Of a stretch of DNA of 64,000 bases, positions 35,601 to 50,600 are shown piece after piece. Below the pieces are notes generated by a model. That model was given only the letters and a program-made list of their open reading frames with translations. It was not told the origin of the DNA and searched no databases. The position numbers were made by a program, and so were the translations under genes. Origin of the DNA: Gavia stellata (taxonomy: Eukaryota > Chordata > Aves > Gaviiformes > Gaviidae); assembly GCF_030936135.1 (NCBI RefSeq), contig NC_082595.1, positions 80,262,135 through 80,326,134 of the forward strand. Reading direction: 5' to 3'. Numbering within the stretch: the stretch's first letter is position 1; every line of letters begins with the position of its first letter.

Positions 35601-38600
35601 AAAATGAAAGCTACAGCAGCTATTTTGGATTTGGGACCACAAGTTATGTGACTTTTTTCCTTCTCCACAATGACATAAAAATAACTCTAAGAATGCAGTA
35701 TATGATGCAAAATACTGTAAATATTTTAAATTCAGTCTTTTCAAACATTTTCCAGTTTCCACTTAATAGTAATTGCTGCAGTGACTGTTCCCATCAGAGT
35801 ATTTGCCTAATGGAATGTTTTTTAAAGTGAATTCTAAAGGGGAAGTGACACAATAAAGGTAAATATGTTATAAAACATGAAGTATTTTCTGAAAATATTT
35901 GGCATTTGCCTATTTATTGCTCTATCCTATACTCTTAAAAATTAGCATTTAAATGTATGTGAGGCTTTAAAATATACACATGAGCAAAAATCCTCAGACA
36001 AAAATTAAATAGATGTTATTTCATTGAATAATAGCATTTAATCTTGTTGAAAATTCAGGATCAAGGGCTAGTTATAGCAATACATGACTATCTCAGCAGT
36101 TTTAAAGAACCAAGTAACATTCTGTGCATTTCATTCTCAGTCTAGATCTTTATTCAGGTTCAGATAAGAATGTAAGCGCTATAGAAATGAAGTCATTTTA
36201 CCTCATCGCCCTTCTCTCCAGCAAGCCCAGGAAATCCACGTTCACCTTTGCTTCCCTATGAAAATGTAACATTCAAACAAATACTTTCTATTAGAGAACC
36301 ACGAATTTCATGCTCTGTAGGACATTTTATGACCCATATTTAATATATGCTAGCATGAAGACCTTACAGCAGTAGTGCCTAAAACAGAAAAAAAGGCTAA
36401 AACTACCTGAAAGCTTTAAAATATGCCTCCCATCGAGGTGAAAGGAAATGAGTGTTTTTGACCTAGTAACCAAACTAGCCAAAAGGCCTGATGGAGACAT
36501 CTTATTAATACCAAAGAGCTTAAATGCTTGTCCAAATGGAGAAAGTACACTTTCAGGGAATTACGCTCAACTATGGGGGATTTCTGTATGGCAAACCACA
36601 TGGCATTTGACCCAATTACAGTGAAGGAGAAGTTTGATGGACATCAATGAAACTTCAATTCCCAGTGAAATGGCTGCATTTCTCCCAGAGGAAAAAGGTG
36701 CAAAGGCACAGGGTGGTCCAGCTGTTGCACACTTGAGGGAGACACGGGAAGTTTCCTTCTTCACCGTGGGATTCTTGTGTGACTGACTCACCTAAAATAA
36801 GCCTACAGATGGCAATGCATTACTGGACAGTCAAATCTGAGCTAGCTTTAATGAACACAAGACACAGAAGAGCTATCCTGGCTTGGGATTCAACTCGGGA
36901 TATTTTGCTCACTTTCCTGAGATGAGAGGCAAACTGACACAGGAAGAGGGCTGAACCGTAAAAATTGTTTGAACCTTTAGGCTGCTCAGATGTTACAGGG
37001 ATGTCAAGACTGTCATAGGTAAGAGTCTGGCCTTTTACTTTTAACAAGCAACAAAACAATGTGAAGTTCTCTCTTCAAAACTTACCTTTGGCCCTTCTCT
37101 ACCAGGGATGCCTGGAGGACCTCTTGTGCCGGGATCACCCTGAAGAACAGACACAAAGCAAAGTGACAAATAACCATTTTGTCACATGGGGAGAAGGTCT
37201 GATCTATGCAGACTGCTTCCTTCCTGCCTTTGTGACCATCCCTTCATTTTACCCCAAAAGCCTTCTCTTCAGTCCTTTCTCTCTTCTACACAATATACTT
37301 GTTCAGATATCCTTCCCTGTCTCCCTCCCCATCCCTCACACACTCTACTCAAACCATGCTAACAAATTTTTAGTTTCATTTTGAGAGGACTTGTAAATGC
37401 CTTCATTTTGGATAGTCCCAGACACACCTGTGTTTAGGTTTGAGCAAACCATCTTCCTTTTAAGGATTAGGTAAAGATGAAGGCTACTTGTTACTCTCAC
37501 CAGCTTCAAATCTATAGTTATTCTGAAGTGAATGATTCCTGCTTTGTTGAGAGAAGCATTTTCCAGCTAAATTACAATCTTATAGAAGTGCTAACCACAA
37601 AACAAAGAGAAATGAAGAGTGAAGCATAAATAATCAGTAAGAGAGAGAACTGACAAAGAGGTAGAAGAGCATGTACAGGAGAAAGACAATACAATTACAA
37701 ACAGAAAGAATCAGGGAAAAGCCCAAAGATAGACTCATTTGGGAATGAGAAAGTCAATAAACCCTAAGTACATGTATTAATAAAGGACAGTAGAATAGGA
37801 TAATCTCTTTCTTGAGTATTTAAAAAAAAAATCATCAAAAATCTCAAAATTATTTTAGGTTAGCCAAGAAGGTCAGAATTGAACCTATAGAAACTTTCAA
37901 GTGCATTTTTTGGTTTAAAAAGCATGCTTATAGTAAAGAAAGATATTTAACCTCTGAAAATGTTTACCTTCAGTATAGCACCCATGTCTCCCACAAGTGG
38001 CAGTGCAATCTGAAATTAAAAGACAGCTGGAGTTAATGTTTTACACAACACTACCGATTCTGATGGGTTCTCATTGTTTCTAAAGTTTATATTGTTACAC
38101 ACATAGCTGATTACATATATATTGCTTGAAGCTATTTTTTATGAAAACTCAAAAGAGAAATCAGGGTTTCAAATATAGTTAAATATTGCTGTCTATCCAA
38201 CCTAACAATGTAATTCGTTGTTACTTCAGTGAAGTTCCTTAAACCATGACAACAGCATAACTCCAGAACACAGTAAACCTCACTTTAAAATAATAATAAT
38301 AATATATTGTTGTTTTTGTAGCATACCAGCAACAACTTACCGCTATTGGAAAGTCTCACAGACTATTCTCACCTGATTCTCTTCAATTGTTTTCCTTCTG
38401 CTTTCTCCTAAGCTTTGACTCTACTGTGAACTGTAGCATGAATTGTGGAGATGACAAAGCTAACTTCAATAAACTAGCTCAGATACTGGAAATAATCCAG
38501 CTACAGCAATGTGAGTAACATATATAGTATTTTGTTCTGCCTTTAAACATTAAGAATTAGTGCAAAACTCTGTGGTGCCACTGCTAAATTGCTACCAATA

Positions 38601-41600
38601 CTAAAGCTAACCCATTTAAAGCTCAATCAATAGGTTTACACTGTACTGCAATATATCTCAGATTTGCAAGTGCTGTCATTAAATGTATATTTAAAGACTC
38701 CCAGTAAAAACTGATTGAACTGGTTATCATCAGCTTCACTCACAAACGGACTCTTCAATTACCAGTGCTCATTTCTTCTTCTTGCAATTGCTAAAGTAAA
38801 AATAGCCCTGGGCATACTATAAAATTAGACACATTCAAAATTAGTTAGTGTTTTTGTTCAGCCTGTTTCAATCATTTCCATCTTGAAGAAGAAAAATAAA
38901 ATGCAAGCACTTTTGCAGCATATTAGAAAAAACTGTCGGTTGGTAGCAATGGGTGTCAAATACCAGTTTAAGAGAAGCACTGCTGAACATACTTAACCGT
39001 AAGTGTAATCAGGAGTACACCATCTACAGGGTAGCATCATCACCTTTGAAAAAATGCTGAGAAGTTTTCAAGTGTGAGACATAGCCACCTAACACAACTT
39101 AAGGACAGAACTATATAAGGTATAAAGTCCATCCTCTGCAAAAAGGTTACCTGTACATAGACAGTGTCACCTGCTCTTAAAAACCTCTAACAAGACTTAA
39201 AAACAACCGTGTCCCTACATGGCCTGACTTTTCATCCTTTTCCTTGTGACAACATTTTACAGACAGGCAGGCTATTACTATGTCACCTGTTGGTCTTTCC
39301 ACTGGACTACACAAGTGTTATTTCCCAGTCCCTCCTCTTTTCTAATGTTCTTATTTTAGCTGCAGTATCATTTGATGGTACAGGCCCCGAAACCCTCAGT
39401 GTAAAAGTGTCCTAACATCCAGCTGCAAGGGCACACCAGGTACGAGAGCAAGCCCACTGTGTTTGTGCCATACCGTTCGTCTGCTCTGTACGTATAGCTA
39501 GTCCAGCCTAGCTGCACACGTACTGTAGAGTCATAGCTTTGTATGCTGAACTCTGAATAAGTGTATGATATATGCTGGGCTTTTGAAAATGTTAAAATGG
39601 CCTTAATTCTCCAGACTCACTCCTGCTTGCTACATCTTCCTTTAAAAATGTTCCCTCCCAAGAGAAGACTGTTTCAAGAGAGCGAAAGGCAATAATTCTG
39701 TTGTTAGTAAGTTTTATCATTTAGACCTGTCCGTTTAACATTGGCATCAGATTTTTTACTTACATTTAGTTTACAGTGCACTGTGCCTTCCAGACCTATT
39801 CTACTTAGGGATTTTGTTTTTTCTTATTAAGCATTTTATGCTCATCTGTCTCAAGTTTAACCTTGTGACTTCAGACTGTCTCTGAATTTTAAGTTTTGAT
39901 TGTATCTTCAAAAAGCTAGCAATCTTTCCCAGTCCAACTGCAGAGTTTATATCTACTTATCCTAATCAAATTAAATCACTGATAAGAAGCAGGCATGGGA
40001 GAGACCTCTCTTTCCAAGTTTGACAGTAATCTATTGATAGACACTCATATCCATATTTTTTGATAAGCAATAACTATATGGCAATTACTTAAAGAGCATT
40101 TTTTGCTTGCTTATAAAAACATCATGAGGACAGTCTCAAAGTTTTATTGAAGCCAAGGTATAGAACATGACTGTTTCCCTGTCTTTCCCAAGAAATGTAA
40201 CTTTTCAAAGACAGAAATCTGATTTATTCCATGACTGGTTCTTCCCAAAATTATGCCATCTTGTGTTTCCACTTTATCATTCATATCACTGGTACTTAGA
40301 ATTTTTTTTTTTAAAAAATATTTCATATCTTTCCTGCAATCAAACTTTTTTCAACTGACTTATTATACTCTGGTTCCCTTTTTATTCACCTTTTATGAAG
40401 ACATGTTTTCTGTTAGCATCTCTCCCTTCCTCAAAAGCTGCATCTTTCTCAAAGTACTCAAAGGTGACTGCTAATCACTTAGAGATTGCTTTGATTCATT
40501 CTTTGGGTGAATTACACCAGATCTTCATGCTGTATCTAAAACCTCTTTAACTAATTCTTTTTTCGATTATATTCATTAAAATTCATTTTATGTATTGTCT
40601 GAAAAGTAATTTCTTTCAATGGACAGTGAAAAGCCACTGAATTATTCAGCTTTCTCTGCACGATCTATAATTTGATCTCCATGATTATTAAATAATAGAC
40701 TTTACTGGTCTTTCAAATAATTGTATTCACAGTGCCTTTTTCTTGTTGTTTTTATATCTGCTCATAACTGAAGCTCATTTTATATCTCAATCTTTGTGAC
40801 TCTCTGACTTGAGTTCTACCTTCATACTCAATGCCAGCAATAGACCTGCTTTTACGTACTGATTTTAGGCCTTTGAAGAGCTACTGATACTCTTAAGTGT
40901 ATCTTAAAGCACTGGACCAGTTAGTTCACTAATGCAGGAACCAAGGAACTAACTGATCAGAATCACCATCCTGATCCCTGATAATCAACAGCACATATGT
41001 GCTAGCTAGTTCCCAGGCTCTTCTCTGGAGAAAGCCGACTATTCTCTCAGAGATTAAATCTTTGTGTGATTTTGGGGCTAGTTTATCCCTCCATAAGCTC
41101 CTTGTTGTCAATCCTCAGGCTTACTTGTGGACTGCCATGACCTGTACCATCAAATGTTTAACTGAAAGCACAGAATTACAGAATCACAGAATCACTAAGG
41201 TTGGAAAAGACCTGTAAGATCATCAAGTCCAACCATCAACCAACAAACACCACCATGCCCATTAAACCATGTCCCACAATGCCTCGTCCACATGTTCCTT
41301 GAACACCTCCAGGGATGGTGACTCCACCACCTCCCTGGGCAGTTTATTCCAGTGTCTCACCACTCTCAGTAAAGAAATTTTTCCTAATATCCAGTCTGAA
41401 CCTCCCCTGGCGCAACTTGAGGCCATTTCCTCTTGTCCTGTCACTCGTCACTTGGGAGAAGAGGCCAACACCCACCTCTCTGCAATGTCCTTTCAGGTAG
41501 TTGTAGAGAGCGATGAGGTCTCCCCTCAGCCTCCTCTTCTCCAGACTGAACAACCCCAGTTCCCTCAGCCACTCCTCATAAGACTTGTGCTCCAGACCCC

Positions 41601-44600
41601 TCACCAGCTTCGTCGCCCTTCTCTGGACACGCTCCAGCACCTCAACATCTTTCTTGTAGTGAGGGGCCCAAAACTGAACACAGGATTCGAGGTGCGGCCT
41701 TGTCAGCGCCAAGTACAGGGGCACCATCACCTCCCTACTCCTGCTGGCCACACTATTTCTGATACAGGCCAGGATGCCGTTGGCCTTCTTGGCCACCTGG
41801 GCACACTGCTGGCTCATATTCAGCCAGCACAATATATTTTACTGCCTAATGCACTCCTTCAGCAGCTCTGGAGCATTTCTAATCTCTTTACAGGCTATCA
41901 GCAGTCTGCAGACTAGTCTGGGAAACCTTGCCTTAGATTTGCATTGCTGGACCCTTGGAGATGGACCTCACTCATAAGATGATGCAAGCCTCTGCATTTA
42001 AGGAGTATGCGCGATGGTCAGGTATGTGAAGAATTGCTAAAGAGACAGACTGAGACTGATGAGATACTCTGTTCACTCAGTGAAAAAGCCAAATTCATGC
42101 CTTGGTAAGGAGCAGAGATTTTGCTAAAGGACATAATACAGTTCAAATGTTAGGTTTTGTAATTTTTATTTTCCTTTCTTCTGACATGTCTCAAATAAAT
42201 ACTATCACTGTGTCTCCCTGTTGTTTTGAAAACTGTGCCTTTGAATAAAATCTCTTGGGAAATATCAAATCCTATAAAACCGATAGGATCACAGGTGAGT
42301 TTAACAATTTTTTTTAAGCTCTGGTTTTTGTTTGTTTCTTCCAACCATCTACAGATTTTTATTTACTTTATTTATATTATTATATTTTATTTATATTGAA
42401 CAATCACTCAGGGAATTCAGAAAGCTTCATTTGCTATCATAAAAGCCACTGTAAGCATTTGTTTCTAAAGAGAAATTTGCTTTTTCAGAGTTTTGAGGTA
42501 GTTGTTGGGACTCCAGACAGGAGCAGGAATAATGACTGAAGTTTTGCCTTTATGCCAGTTTTGCAGATATGCACATTGGACACTCCTGACTCCCATGTAA
42601 AATACTCAATTATCTTTAAGGGTACAGTTTGGTCTGAGGTATGTACAGGCTTTCTGGATCTTGTTGTGCTGGACTTCACAAAATCAGTAAAGCTATAGCA
42701 TTGTTAAATACAAATCATTGCTGTAACACATACCCAAGAGGGGATGATAACTCCTAAAGTGTGGTGAAGGATCAGAATTTATTTAGTGTTTTTGTCTGCA
42801 AACCCAGCCATTTAACTTTTCATTAGTGCTAAAAGGAATTTATTGCATTAGAGACTAACTATTCTCAGAATTTCATCAAAAATTAATGTCTTCTTTCTAT
42901 GCCATAGCAAAATTAACTTTGGAATCCCCAGACTTTTCTCTTCAATCTTTTAACTGGAGTTATCAAACTATGCTCCTGAAAATTTGCATTATGCAAAACT
43001 GCTTCTGAGGCTGAGGAACACTATGCCAAGTTATAGCCTGGCAGAAACTCTAGTATACAAACTGTAACACCTGAAAACAAGGTATCTATCCTGTACATGT
43101 TAACATAAGTTTAATTTATACTGCAATATAATCAAGTACAAAAACCCCCAAAGGATATAATAATTGAAAAATCAAATTAATTTAATCAATTGGACTTCTT
43201 GACTTGCTAGGTTATTTCACCTCCTTTAAACAAAATATTTGCACCAAAGAAAATGCACAACCTTTCTCTGTATACGTACAGGATCACCTGGAGGGCCTGG
43301 TAGTCCTGGCTTTCCATCTCTTCCTGGAGTGCCCTAGAAACAAATGTAAAATTCGATGGCCTTAAATCATTGACGAGGAACACGTCTTTTTGCTGTATAT
43401 ATAGAGAACTGTCACTTACATTAATACCAGGGGTACCTGGAGTTCCTGGTAATCCTGGGGGTCCCCTAGGGCCCTAAGAGCAGGAAAGGTCATTTAGGAT
43501 TTAGGAATATTTTTCTTTTATTGTCAACTTCTTAAACTAAATTAATTTTTTTATACTAAAGAGAAAGCTTATATCCTACCTGCACACCTGCTGATCCAGT
43601 TGGACCTATAGGACCCTGCAAGAGAACTCCAAATAATCAGTAGCTACACTTTTTGGGGTAAGGGAGATGAACTCCATAAAAAAATACTGAATGTGGATAT
43701 TGGTGTGGTTCGCATTGCAAGAAAGACTTGCACTAAGGTTTGGCTTTAAATCCAAATCTAATTTTGACAAAATTAGAAAATTCAAGATTTTGCTGAAGCC
43801 CATTTTTAAGGGCAAGTAATACCAAAGAATAATGATCTGTGGTGAAACTTGCTATTTAGCTAGGAGATTCGTAAGAAAAGCTGATTTTCAGTTGAATAAA
43901 AACAAATTAGATTATTTAAATATAAATGGGTAATTTTTAAAATTCAGACTTGAAAATATTTTAACTGAATAAATTATTTTTAAGGTTTAGTATTTTAGAG
44001 TAAGATCTCAGTGTGACTCTCTAGTCACCTTTCTCAAACATTTTCTCTCTGTACCTGAGTCCTGTCAATAAACTGAAGTGTATCAGTTGACTATATTGGT
44101 CTGGACTGAAGAAAGATTGCTCTATTCACCTCAGTAGAACTCATGTAATAACATGTACCACCTACCATCTACACCATCAATACCATCAATTTTTTTACTG
44201 AATACTCTGAAGACACTGCAGATGGCTTTACTTAAAGGCAATAGAAAGAAAGAAACCTGGGAAACAAGCTGAATAACTGAAACAGTTATTGCTATGAAAG
44301 TTATTTTGTATGAATGCTGTAGATACGCTGCATTCATGTTTGAATTTAAACTGCACAGAAACGCGTGAAGCAAGCTGTGCAAAATCAGGACTTTACTATT
44401 TTCTAGCATAGTACCTGGCACTGTAAGGCTCTCATTTATAAGCAGTAGACCTAAGCTTGTACTTAGCAGTCATCACAAATGCAAAAGCTAGGAGCTGATG
44501 CAAAGCTTTCCACATCTCTTCCATGTGTCTTTGCCTTTTCCAGTACCACCATGGATTTCAAAATGTCATCATCTACAATGTTGAGTATACCTCTTCTCTT

Positions 44601-47600
44601 GTACCAATACTCATCCTGGATTTTGCTGACAACTGCAAACAATTGCTGCTTAGAAACAGACACAGTTAGTCTGAAAGTGTCTCAACACCATCACCAGGAA
44701 GCTCATCTGTAAAGTAGCCACTGACTCTTTCAGTTCTCCAGGGCTTCCATTTCTCACTTAGCACTAGATCTTTCTGGGTCTGGATAAAAGGAAAAGATGC
44801 TGAGTTGGGAGTCAAGTTGGAAAGGAGTTCATGGCATGGCTTTTGACTATGCTTTGTTTACTTGCTGCAGTTTCTCCGTGATGCACAGTGAGAAGCCCAA
44901 ATTCTGGGTGTTGATATACTTACTGGTGATCCCTGAATGCCTATTCCAGGGGGCCCCATCTCCCCAGGTGCTCCTTGTACACCAGGTAGCCCTCTTTCTC
45001 CCTGAGAAGGATAGAAGGCTTTCAGTTACAACAGGTTTGAAAATGTAAACTAGCATATTATCCTTTTATTTTTTAGAAACAGAGATAATATATTTTTTAT
45101 ACCTTTGGTCCCCGTGGACCTGGGTTTCCAGGAATACCAGTGGGACCCTAAGAAAAAAAACCCAGGAAAAAAACAAATTATGTTTTGAAATCAAAAGGAC
45201 TAGCTGAATTTTATTGCCAAAATTAGTCAGCCTTTATAAATAAACTATGATAGATTTACATGTCTTCCTTGTTAATACCACTGTCACTAGGAGCATGTGA
45301 GCCTGCACTATATCTAGACTTACAGTACCACTACAATATATACTTCAATTTTGAAATTACATCCAAAAAAATACTTGTTCTGATTTCTTTCATTGCACAA
45401 TGAGAATTCTTTAACAGTTATCCCTACAAGAAATAAAGTCATAAAAGCCTTTTCAGATTACAGACTTACTGGTGTTCCAGGCAGACTTGGTCCAGGAGGC
45501 CCCACATCACCTTTTGGACCTGGATGTCCAGGTGGTCCCATAATCCCACCAGGGTCCCCCTACAGGATAAATCTGAATCACTGACTGAAATGGAATAATT
45601 TTCTCTTATGAAAAAACTCTAAATATTATCAAGGTTATTCTAGCAAGTGCCAGTACTTTGAGAAGAAATAGAGAAGAATAAAACCCCTATATTTTCCTTC
45701 AAAAAGGCACAGAAGAAGAGGCGGCATGGACTACACAACCATGAATAGTAACTAGTGTTCTCTTGGTTTTCCCTGCTTGCCATGCACCTGATCTACATTT
45801 CTTTGTCCCCAGGCCCCTAATACGCTGGTTGTCATAAAACCCTGCCAATTAATTCACAGTAACAGCTTCAAACTGTCTCTCTCCAGCTACCTATCCCTAG
45901 TGCTAAGACCCTGGTCTTCACTGTATTCCTGTTTACACCTTTATTTCTTACTTCAATGCATGCAGCGTCTCTTGCTCCGCATCTCTACAACTTCTGTTTA
46001 CACAGGTGAATTTGTGCATTTTATTACGCTGTCCTCTTGTCTTTTACATGCTCCTGCATCACTCTCTGTGATTCTTTCTGAATACACTACTTCCCAATTT
46101 GTAAGATGAATACATTTTTGTCATTGTTCCACAGTTATTGTTTATCCTGCCTTTTCATCACCTCACTTCTTCAAACTATTAATGGATTTTACTAGTTTCC
46201 CTTGTACCCACTAATGTATGAATGTATGAATGTATAATGTATGAATAACATAACATCACATAGCTCACAGTATGCCTGTATATCCTCTTTTCTCCCCTTC
46301 TCTACATTCAACATATACACACATACCATTTTTAACTCTTGCTGGTGTAGCTGAATTCTAACTAAGGGATTTCTACACAGCAAAATACAGTGCCATAAAG
46401 AGATCCCAGCCTTGTCTTGCATCTGAGAGAGTACAGCTGCCCCAGCACTCTGCCAAGATGAGTATGTCTGACTGTGAAGTGGGATTCTACACATTAGTCT
46501 GGTTAGGACACTACACTGAAAAGGCTGTTCTGTGGTCAGGACCTGAACTGACATTTCTGCAATGCACAGATTTAATGTAAGAGCCCAATGCAACCTCCCT
46601 GAAATCTTACTTAAATTATGAATCCAAAGAGCAACTGGGCTGCCAAACTGGCCTGCAGTATCTCCGAGGAGCAGACAGGGGGGTTGCTGCTTGTACGTTT
46701 TAAAATCAATTCACAAAGCAGCCACATAGATGCACTACAGAAGGATGGAAGGTTACTTCAGAGTTGACAGTCTAATATCCTCTAACATATGAATCTTAAT
46801 GAAAAACACTTAAAACATACCTTGTCTCCTTTAACTCCTGGGTTTCCTGGTACCCCGTGCTCTCCTGGTAAGCCCTGGAATTAATAAAAATATGACTGTA
46901 CATTTTTATAGCTATTTCCTTAAAGATTATCTAAAATTACAGATGAAAATGAGTTTACACTGGATTACTTACCGTGCATTAGTATTGACCCAAAATGTTA
47001 AAGAGTACAAGTTAATGTATGCTTCTCTAATCAAAAATATGAAATTTTTTTCTGCACACCATCAGAGCAGAATGGCAGACACTGACAGTTTTATTTCTTC
47101 AATTTCAAAATAATTCAAAGTCTTAAAAATCAATTATTTTTTCAAGGAAGGCAGTAGCAGGTGCAAACTTGGGTTTTAAATAAGTGTCTCACCTTTTCTG
47201 CTTATGAAAGGCTGCATGATTTCCTATACTAGTTAATTATTCAAATTTGTATCTTAAAAGCCTCAATAAAGTCCTACTCCTGCACATTACTTAATCCACC
47301 AAATTCCTTTAAAATGTTTTAGATATTTAATGGACAGTCAAATATTTTTAGCAAAATAAATATATTGCATCCTTTCTTTTGTCGAAATCTTCTCATCTTT
47401 CACACTTTGATTTTAACTTCAGTGTTCTCCCTTGCCCTTTTCAGGAAGCATTTGTTATAAATACAGAGAAATGAAATAGAGTAAAATCTAAATAGAAGCT
47501 ATTTAAATAATAGGGAACGTTAAATTGTGTTCTCTTACTACACTGTAACAAATACAGAAAACTTTTTCCATAACCCTTCAATGCTATTCAACCAACTATT

Positions 47601-50600
47601 TTACCAAGCATTTTATTAAGAATACCAGTAATTTCCACACTAAATGATAAAATTGTCAAAACTGAATAGTAAAATCTAAGTACGATACTTAATCCGGAAT
47701 GGAAAATGAGCTTTCTAAGAAAAAGACAAAGAAACACATACTGTTTTTATTTTTCTTCACAGTGTAAAACATAGTTTTGTGAACACTGACAATTAAGGGT
47801 GACACGATTTTCATGCCAGTAGTCAGGGTTCAACAGCTGTGTGTTCGCTTTCTCTGCCGTATTCTGTCCTTAACACAGACAGACAGCTATTTGTTTCACC
47901 CAGCCACCCAAATTAAAAGCATAAGGAAAAAAAAAGTACCTTAATGAAGAACATTCTGCTTATGCCAACACAAAATCATTATAAGAATATATGGAAGTTT
48001 AAATTTACTGATTATGGATCACACATCATGTCCTACCCTAACCCGTTTTGATATCAACATAAAATATACACAGTCTCTCTTCTTTCCTAAGGATTTCTCT
48101 GATTTTTTTCCTTTTTTTTTTTTTGTTGGACCAAGCTTAAGGGATATCTTAGGAAAGGAAAGAACCAAGTCTTATCTGCTGGATGACTCTTTGATGACGT
48201 AAGTGAAAGGAAAACAATTTTCAACCTTTCATAATTTTTATCATGGTGCATAAGATGAATTACTATATTTGCTAATGCATGATGTTTCATCTTTAGAAGA
48301 TAAAACAAAATAACGAGCCTAGAACTGTATGTATGTTTCTATAATATGTTCAAATACATGTTTTTATATCCTAGAATTGTATGTACAAATATGACTCTTT
48401 AAGATCATCTATATCTAGGATCTAGCTGTATTATATATCATATTTATCTGTTCCTAATGTCACTTGATCAAAGATCCAACAGAAAAGCAGTTTCAAAAGC
48501 AGCAATTATGAACTCAGGTGGGATGATGACAACACAAGCAAAACAGAAATGCAGTATTTTGTTATCTTTCACAGTAAGATTGGGGAACTATATATAAATA
48601 GAAGCACAGTAGAAAAGACTTACAAACTATTGTTATAAAAGACAGGTAAATTAGACACAATTTAAAAAATGTGTGCCTCAACTGAGTAGGAAAATAAGGT
48701 ATAAAGAAATGGTCAATAAGTAACACAGTACAAAATTATTACATGCAGATTTGAATATTAGGTTTTTTTCCTGCCAGGAGCTGAAGATGCTGTACTCCAG
48801 CTGTCACTTTGCTTATATCCCTAAGACTTTTAACAGGTCAACAATAAAAAGTCTGCCAGCTGTGTACCACTCAGAACTGTATTTTAATATTAATAAAGTA
48901 CATGACTTAAAAGTCTATTCAAATTAAGAGTTCTCTTCCACAAAGTAGTCTCAGAGTGTGTGTGGAAAGGCCTAAGACAAAATGCAGCAACACCAGCCCC
49001 TAGACGCTTCTGTTTGTAGAAATAAGATAAAAACCAAAACCAACCCACAGTGCAAAGATCAAAATCCTAGTTCTTCTCAGGTGAATTGCTTAACTGCTAG
49101 GCTAAAGCCAAGCTCTCCATTGTCTGCTTTTCTTGGTCCACTTCTTGGATCTAACCACTCAAAACTCCAAAATGGTACTTAAAAACCATTCTATGCTTTA
49201 CAGAGGAAGGGAGGGAGGACAAGCAGGGAGAGGTGGTAGGTGCCACTTGTTAGGTTATATGACGACATCACTGTTGTGGACTGAAACCTAATTTCAGTTT
49301 ACATGGAGATTAGGCAGAACATAGTTGCCTGCACACCTAAAAAGGGATTGTGCCATAATTTGGAAGGGAGACAGGCAGCCACTTCCTCAGAGTAGGCCTT
49401 CCGCTATATTAGGGTGTCAAGTCAAATGCCCAGGGAACTTTCAAGCTTAGTATAATGGTGCCTAACAGTTTAAGATGTTTCCTAGTGTATTCAGACTGGA
49501 CTGAAGTTTCACCCGTGCTCTTCCTGCCCGGAGGCACAAGGGTTACAGGTGTGCTGGATCTCAGGGGAGGCCCCTACCAGTGTCAGGGATCCCAGTGGGC
49601 CAGCAGACCCATCAGTCTGTTGCCCAGCAGCGTAACAGTTACAGGCATACTAAAACCCCTGTGAAGGAGGCCCCCATCACCTCAACAAACCCCAACCAGT
49701 TGGCAGACCTGAATGCGGGGCATCCAGAAGTGTAATAACTACAGGCACGTTAAAAGTCTGCTGAGACCCCCCACTGCCTCAACAATCCCAACCCATCAAT
49801 ATTTCACCCACAGGCATAAAGGTTACGGGCACACTGCATCTCTGGTGAGGTGTCCCATCCCCACCACTCCTCCTGGAGGGCCTCCCTCAATAGTCCATGA
49901 TCTCAAGGTTCAATAAAACATCTGTATTCTGCTTCGGACACCATCTGATAGCATGTATATTGGGGGACTGGGGTTTATTTAAGAACCACTGAGATGAGGG
50001 CTTTTATCCTTCTTGATTATCTCACACTCTCACTCTTTCCCCTGTTAGGGTTATGTTCATTGGGTTCTGACTTCCCTTTCCAGCAGGGAGATTGTTGCTC
50101 ATCCGGGATGGTTGGGCAGCAAGTTGTCTTGGTTTGTGTTGTGCAGCTGCTCACAGTTACCAGTCTCAGGTGTTAGGGGCTAAGGTCCTTGGCAATTGTT
50201 TCCGTGCATCTCCCTGATCTCCACAACCTTTCCCCACTTCCACGACCTTTCCTCCAGCCAAGATCTTCCTCTTCTTCCTTGAGACAACACCTCTTTCCTT
50301 TCAGGAACCCTTCTATTTTGGCACCACTTCTTCCAGGTACCCTCACCCCTTGGTTCTTGCCATCTAAATAGTCGATGTGCAGAAGCACAACAGGTGATGA
50401 ACCTCCAAACTGGTGACTCTGTCTCACGTCTCTCTATTAACTGGAGACCTTGGGATGTGCCACTTTTGTTTAGTCCAGGTGCTATCAAAATTTAAAAGCA
50501 GCCCCTATTGTTGCATCTAATAAGTAGTAAGCTTCTGCTCGAGAGTTCAACCAGTTCAGGTTTTGACATTCTCGCACGGACACACAAACACACACACAGA

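Noticed and set aside
37585..37606. Minus-strand TTTTGTGGTTAG as a remnant of the human NFCGNC exon
   Set aside because: Only Phe-Cys-Gly fits; a stop follows at once, and no downstream similarity or splice sites are visible.
41269..41916. 215-codon plus-strand ORF
   Set aside because: It is the antisense of the CR1 ORF2 fragment; the minus-strand reading carries the reverse-transcriptase similarity.
50173..50488. Arg/Lys/Glu-rich minus-strand ORFs of 84 and 102 codons
   Set aside because: They come from a C/T-rich plus-strand run read in two frames; low complexity and no motif.
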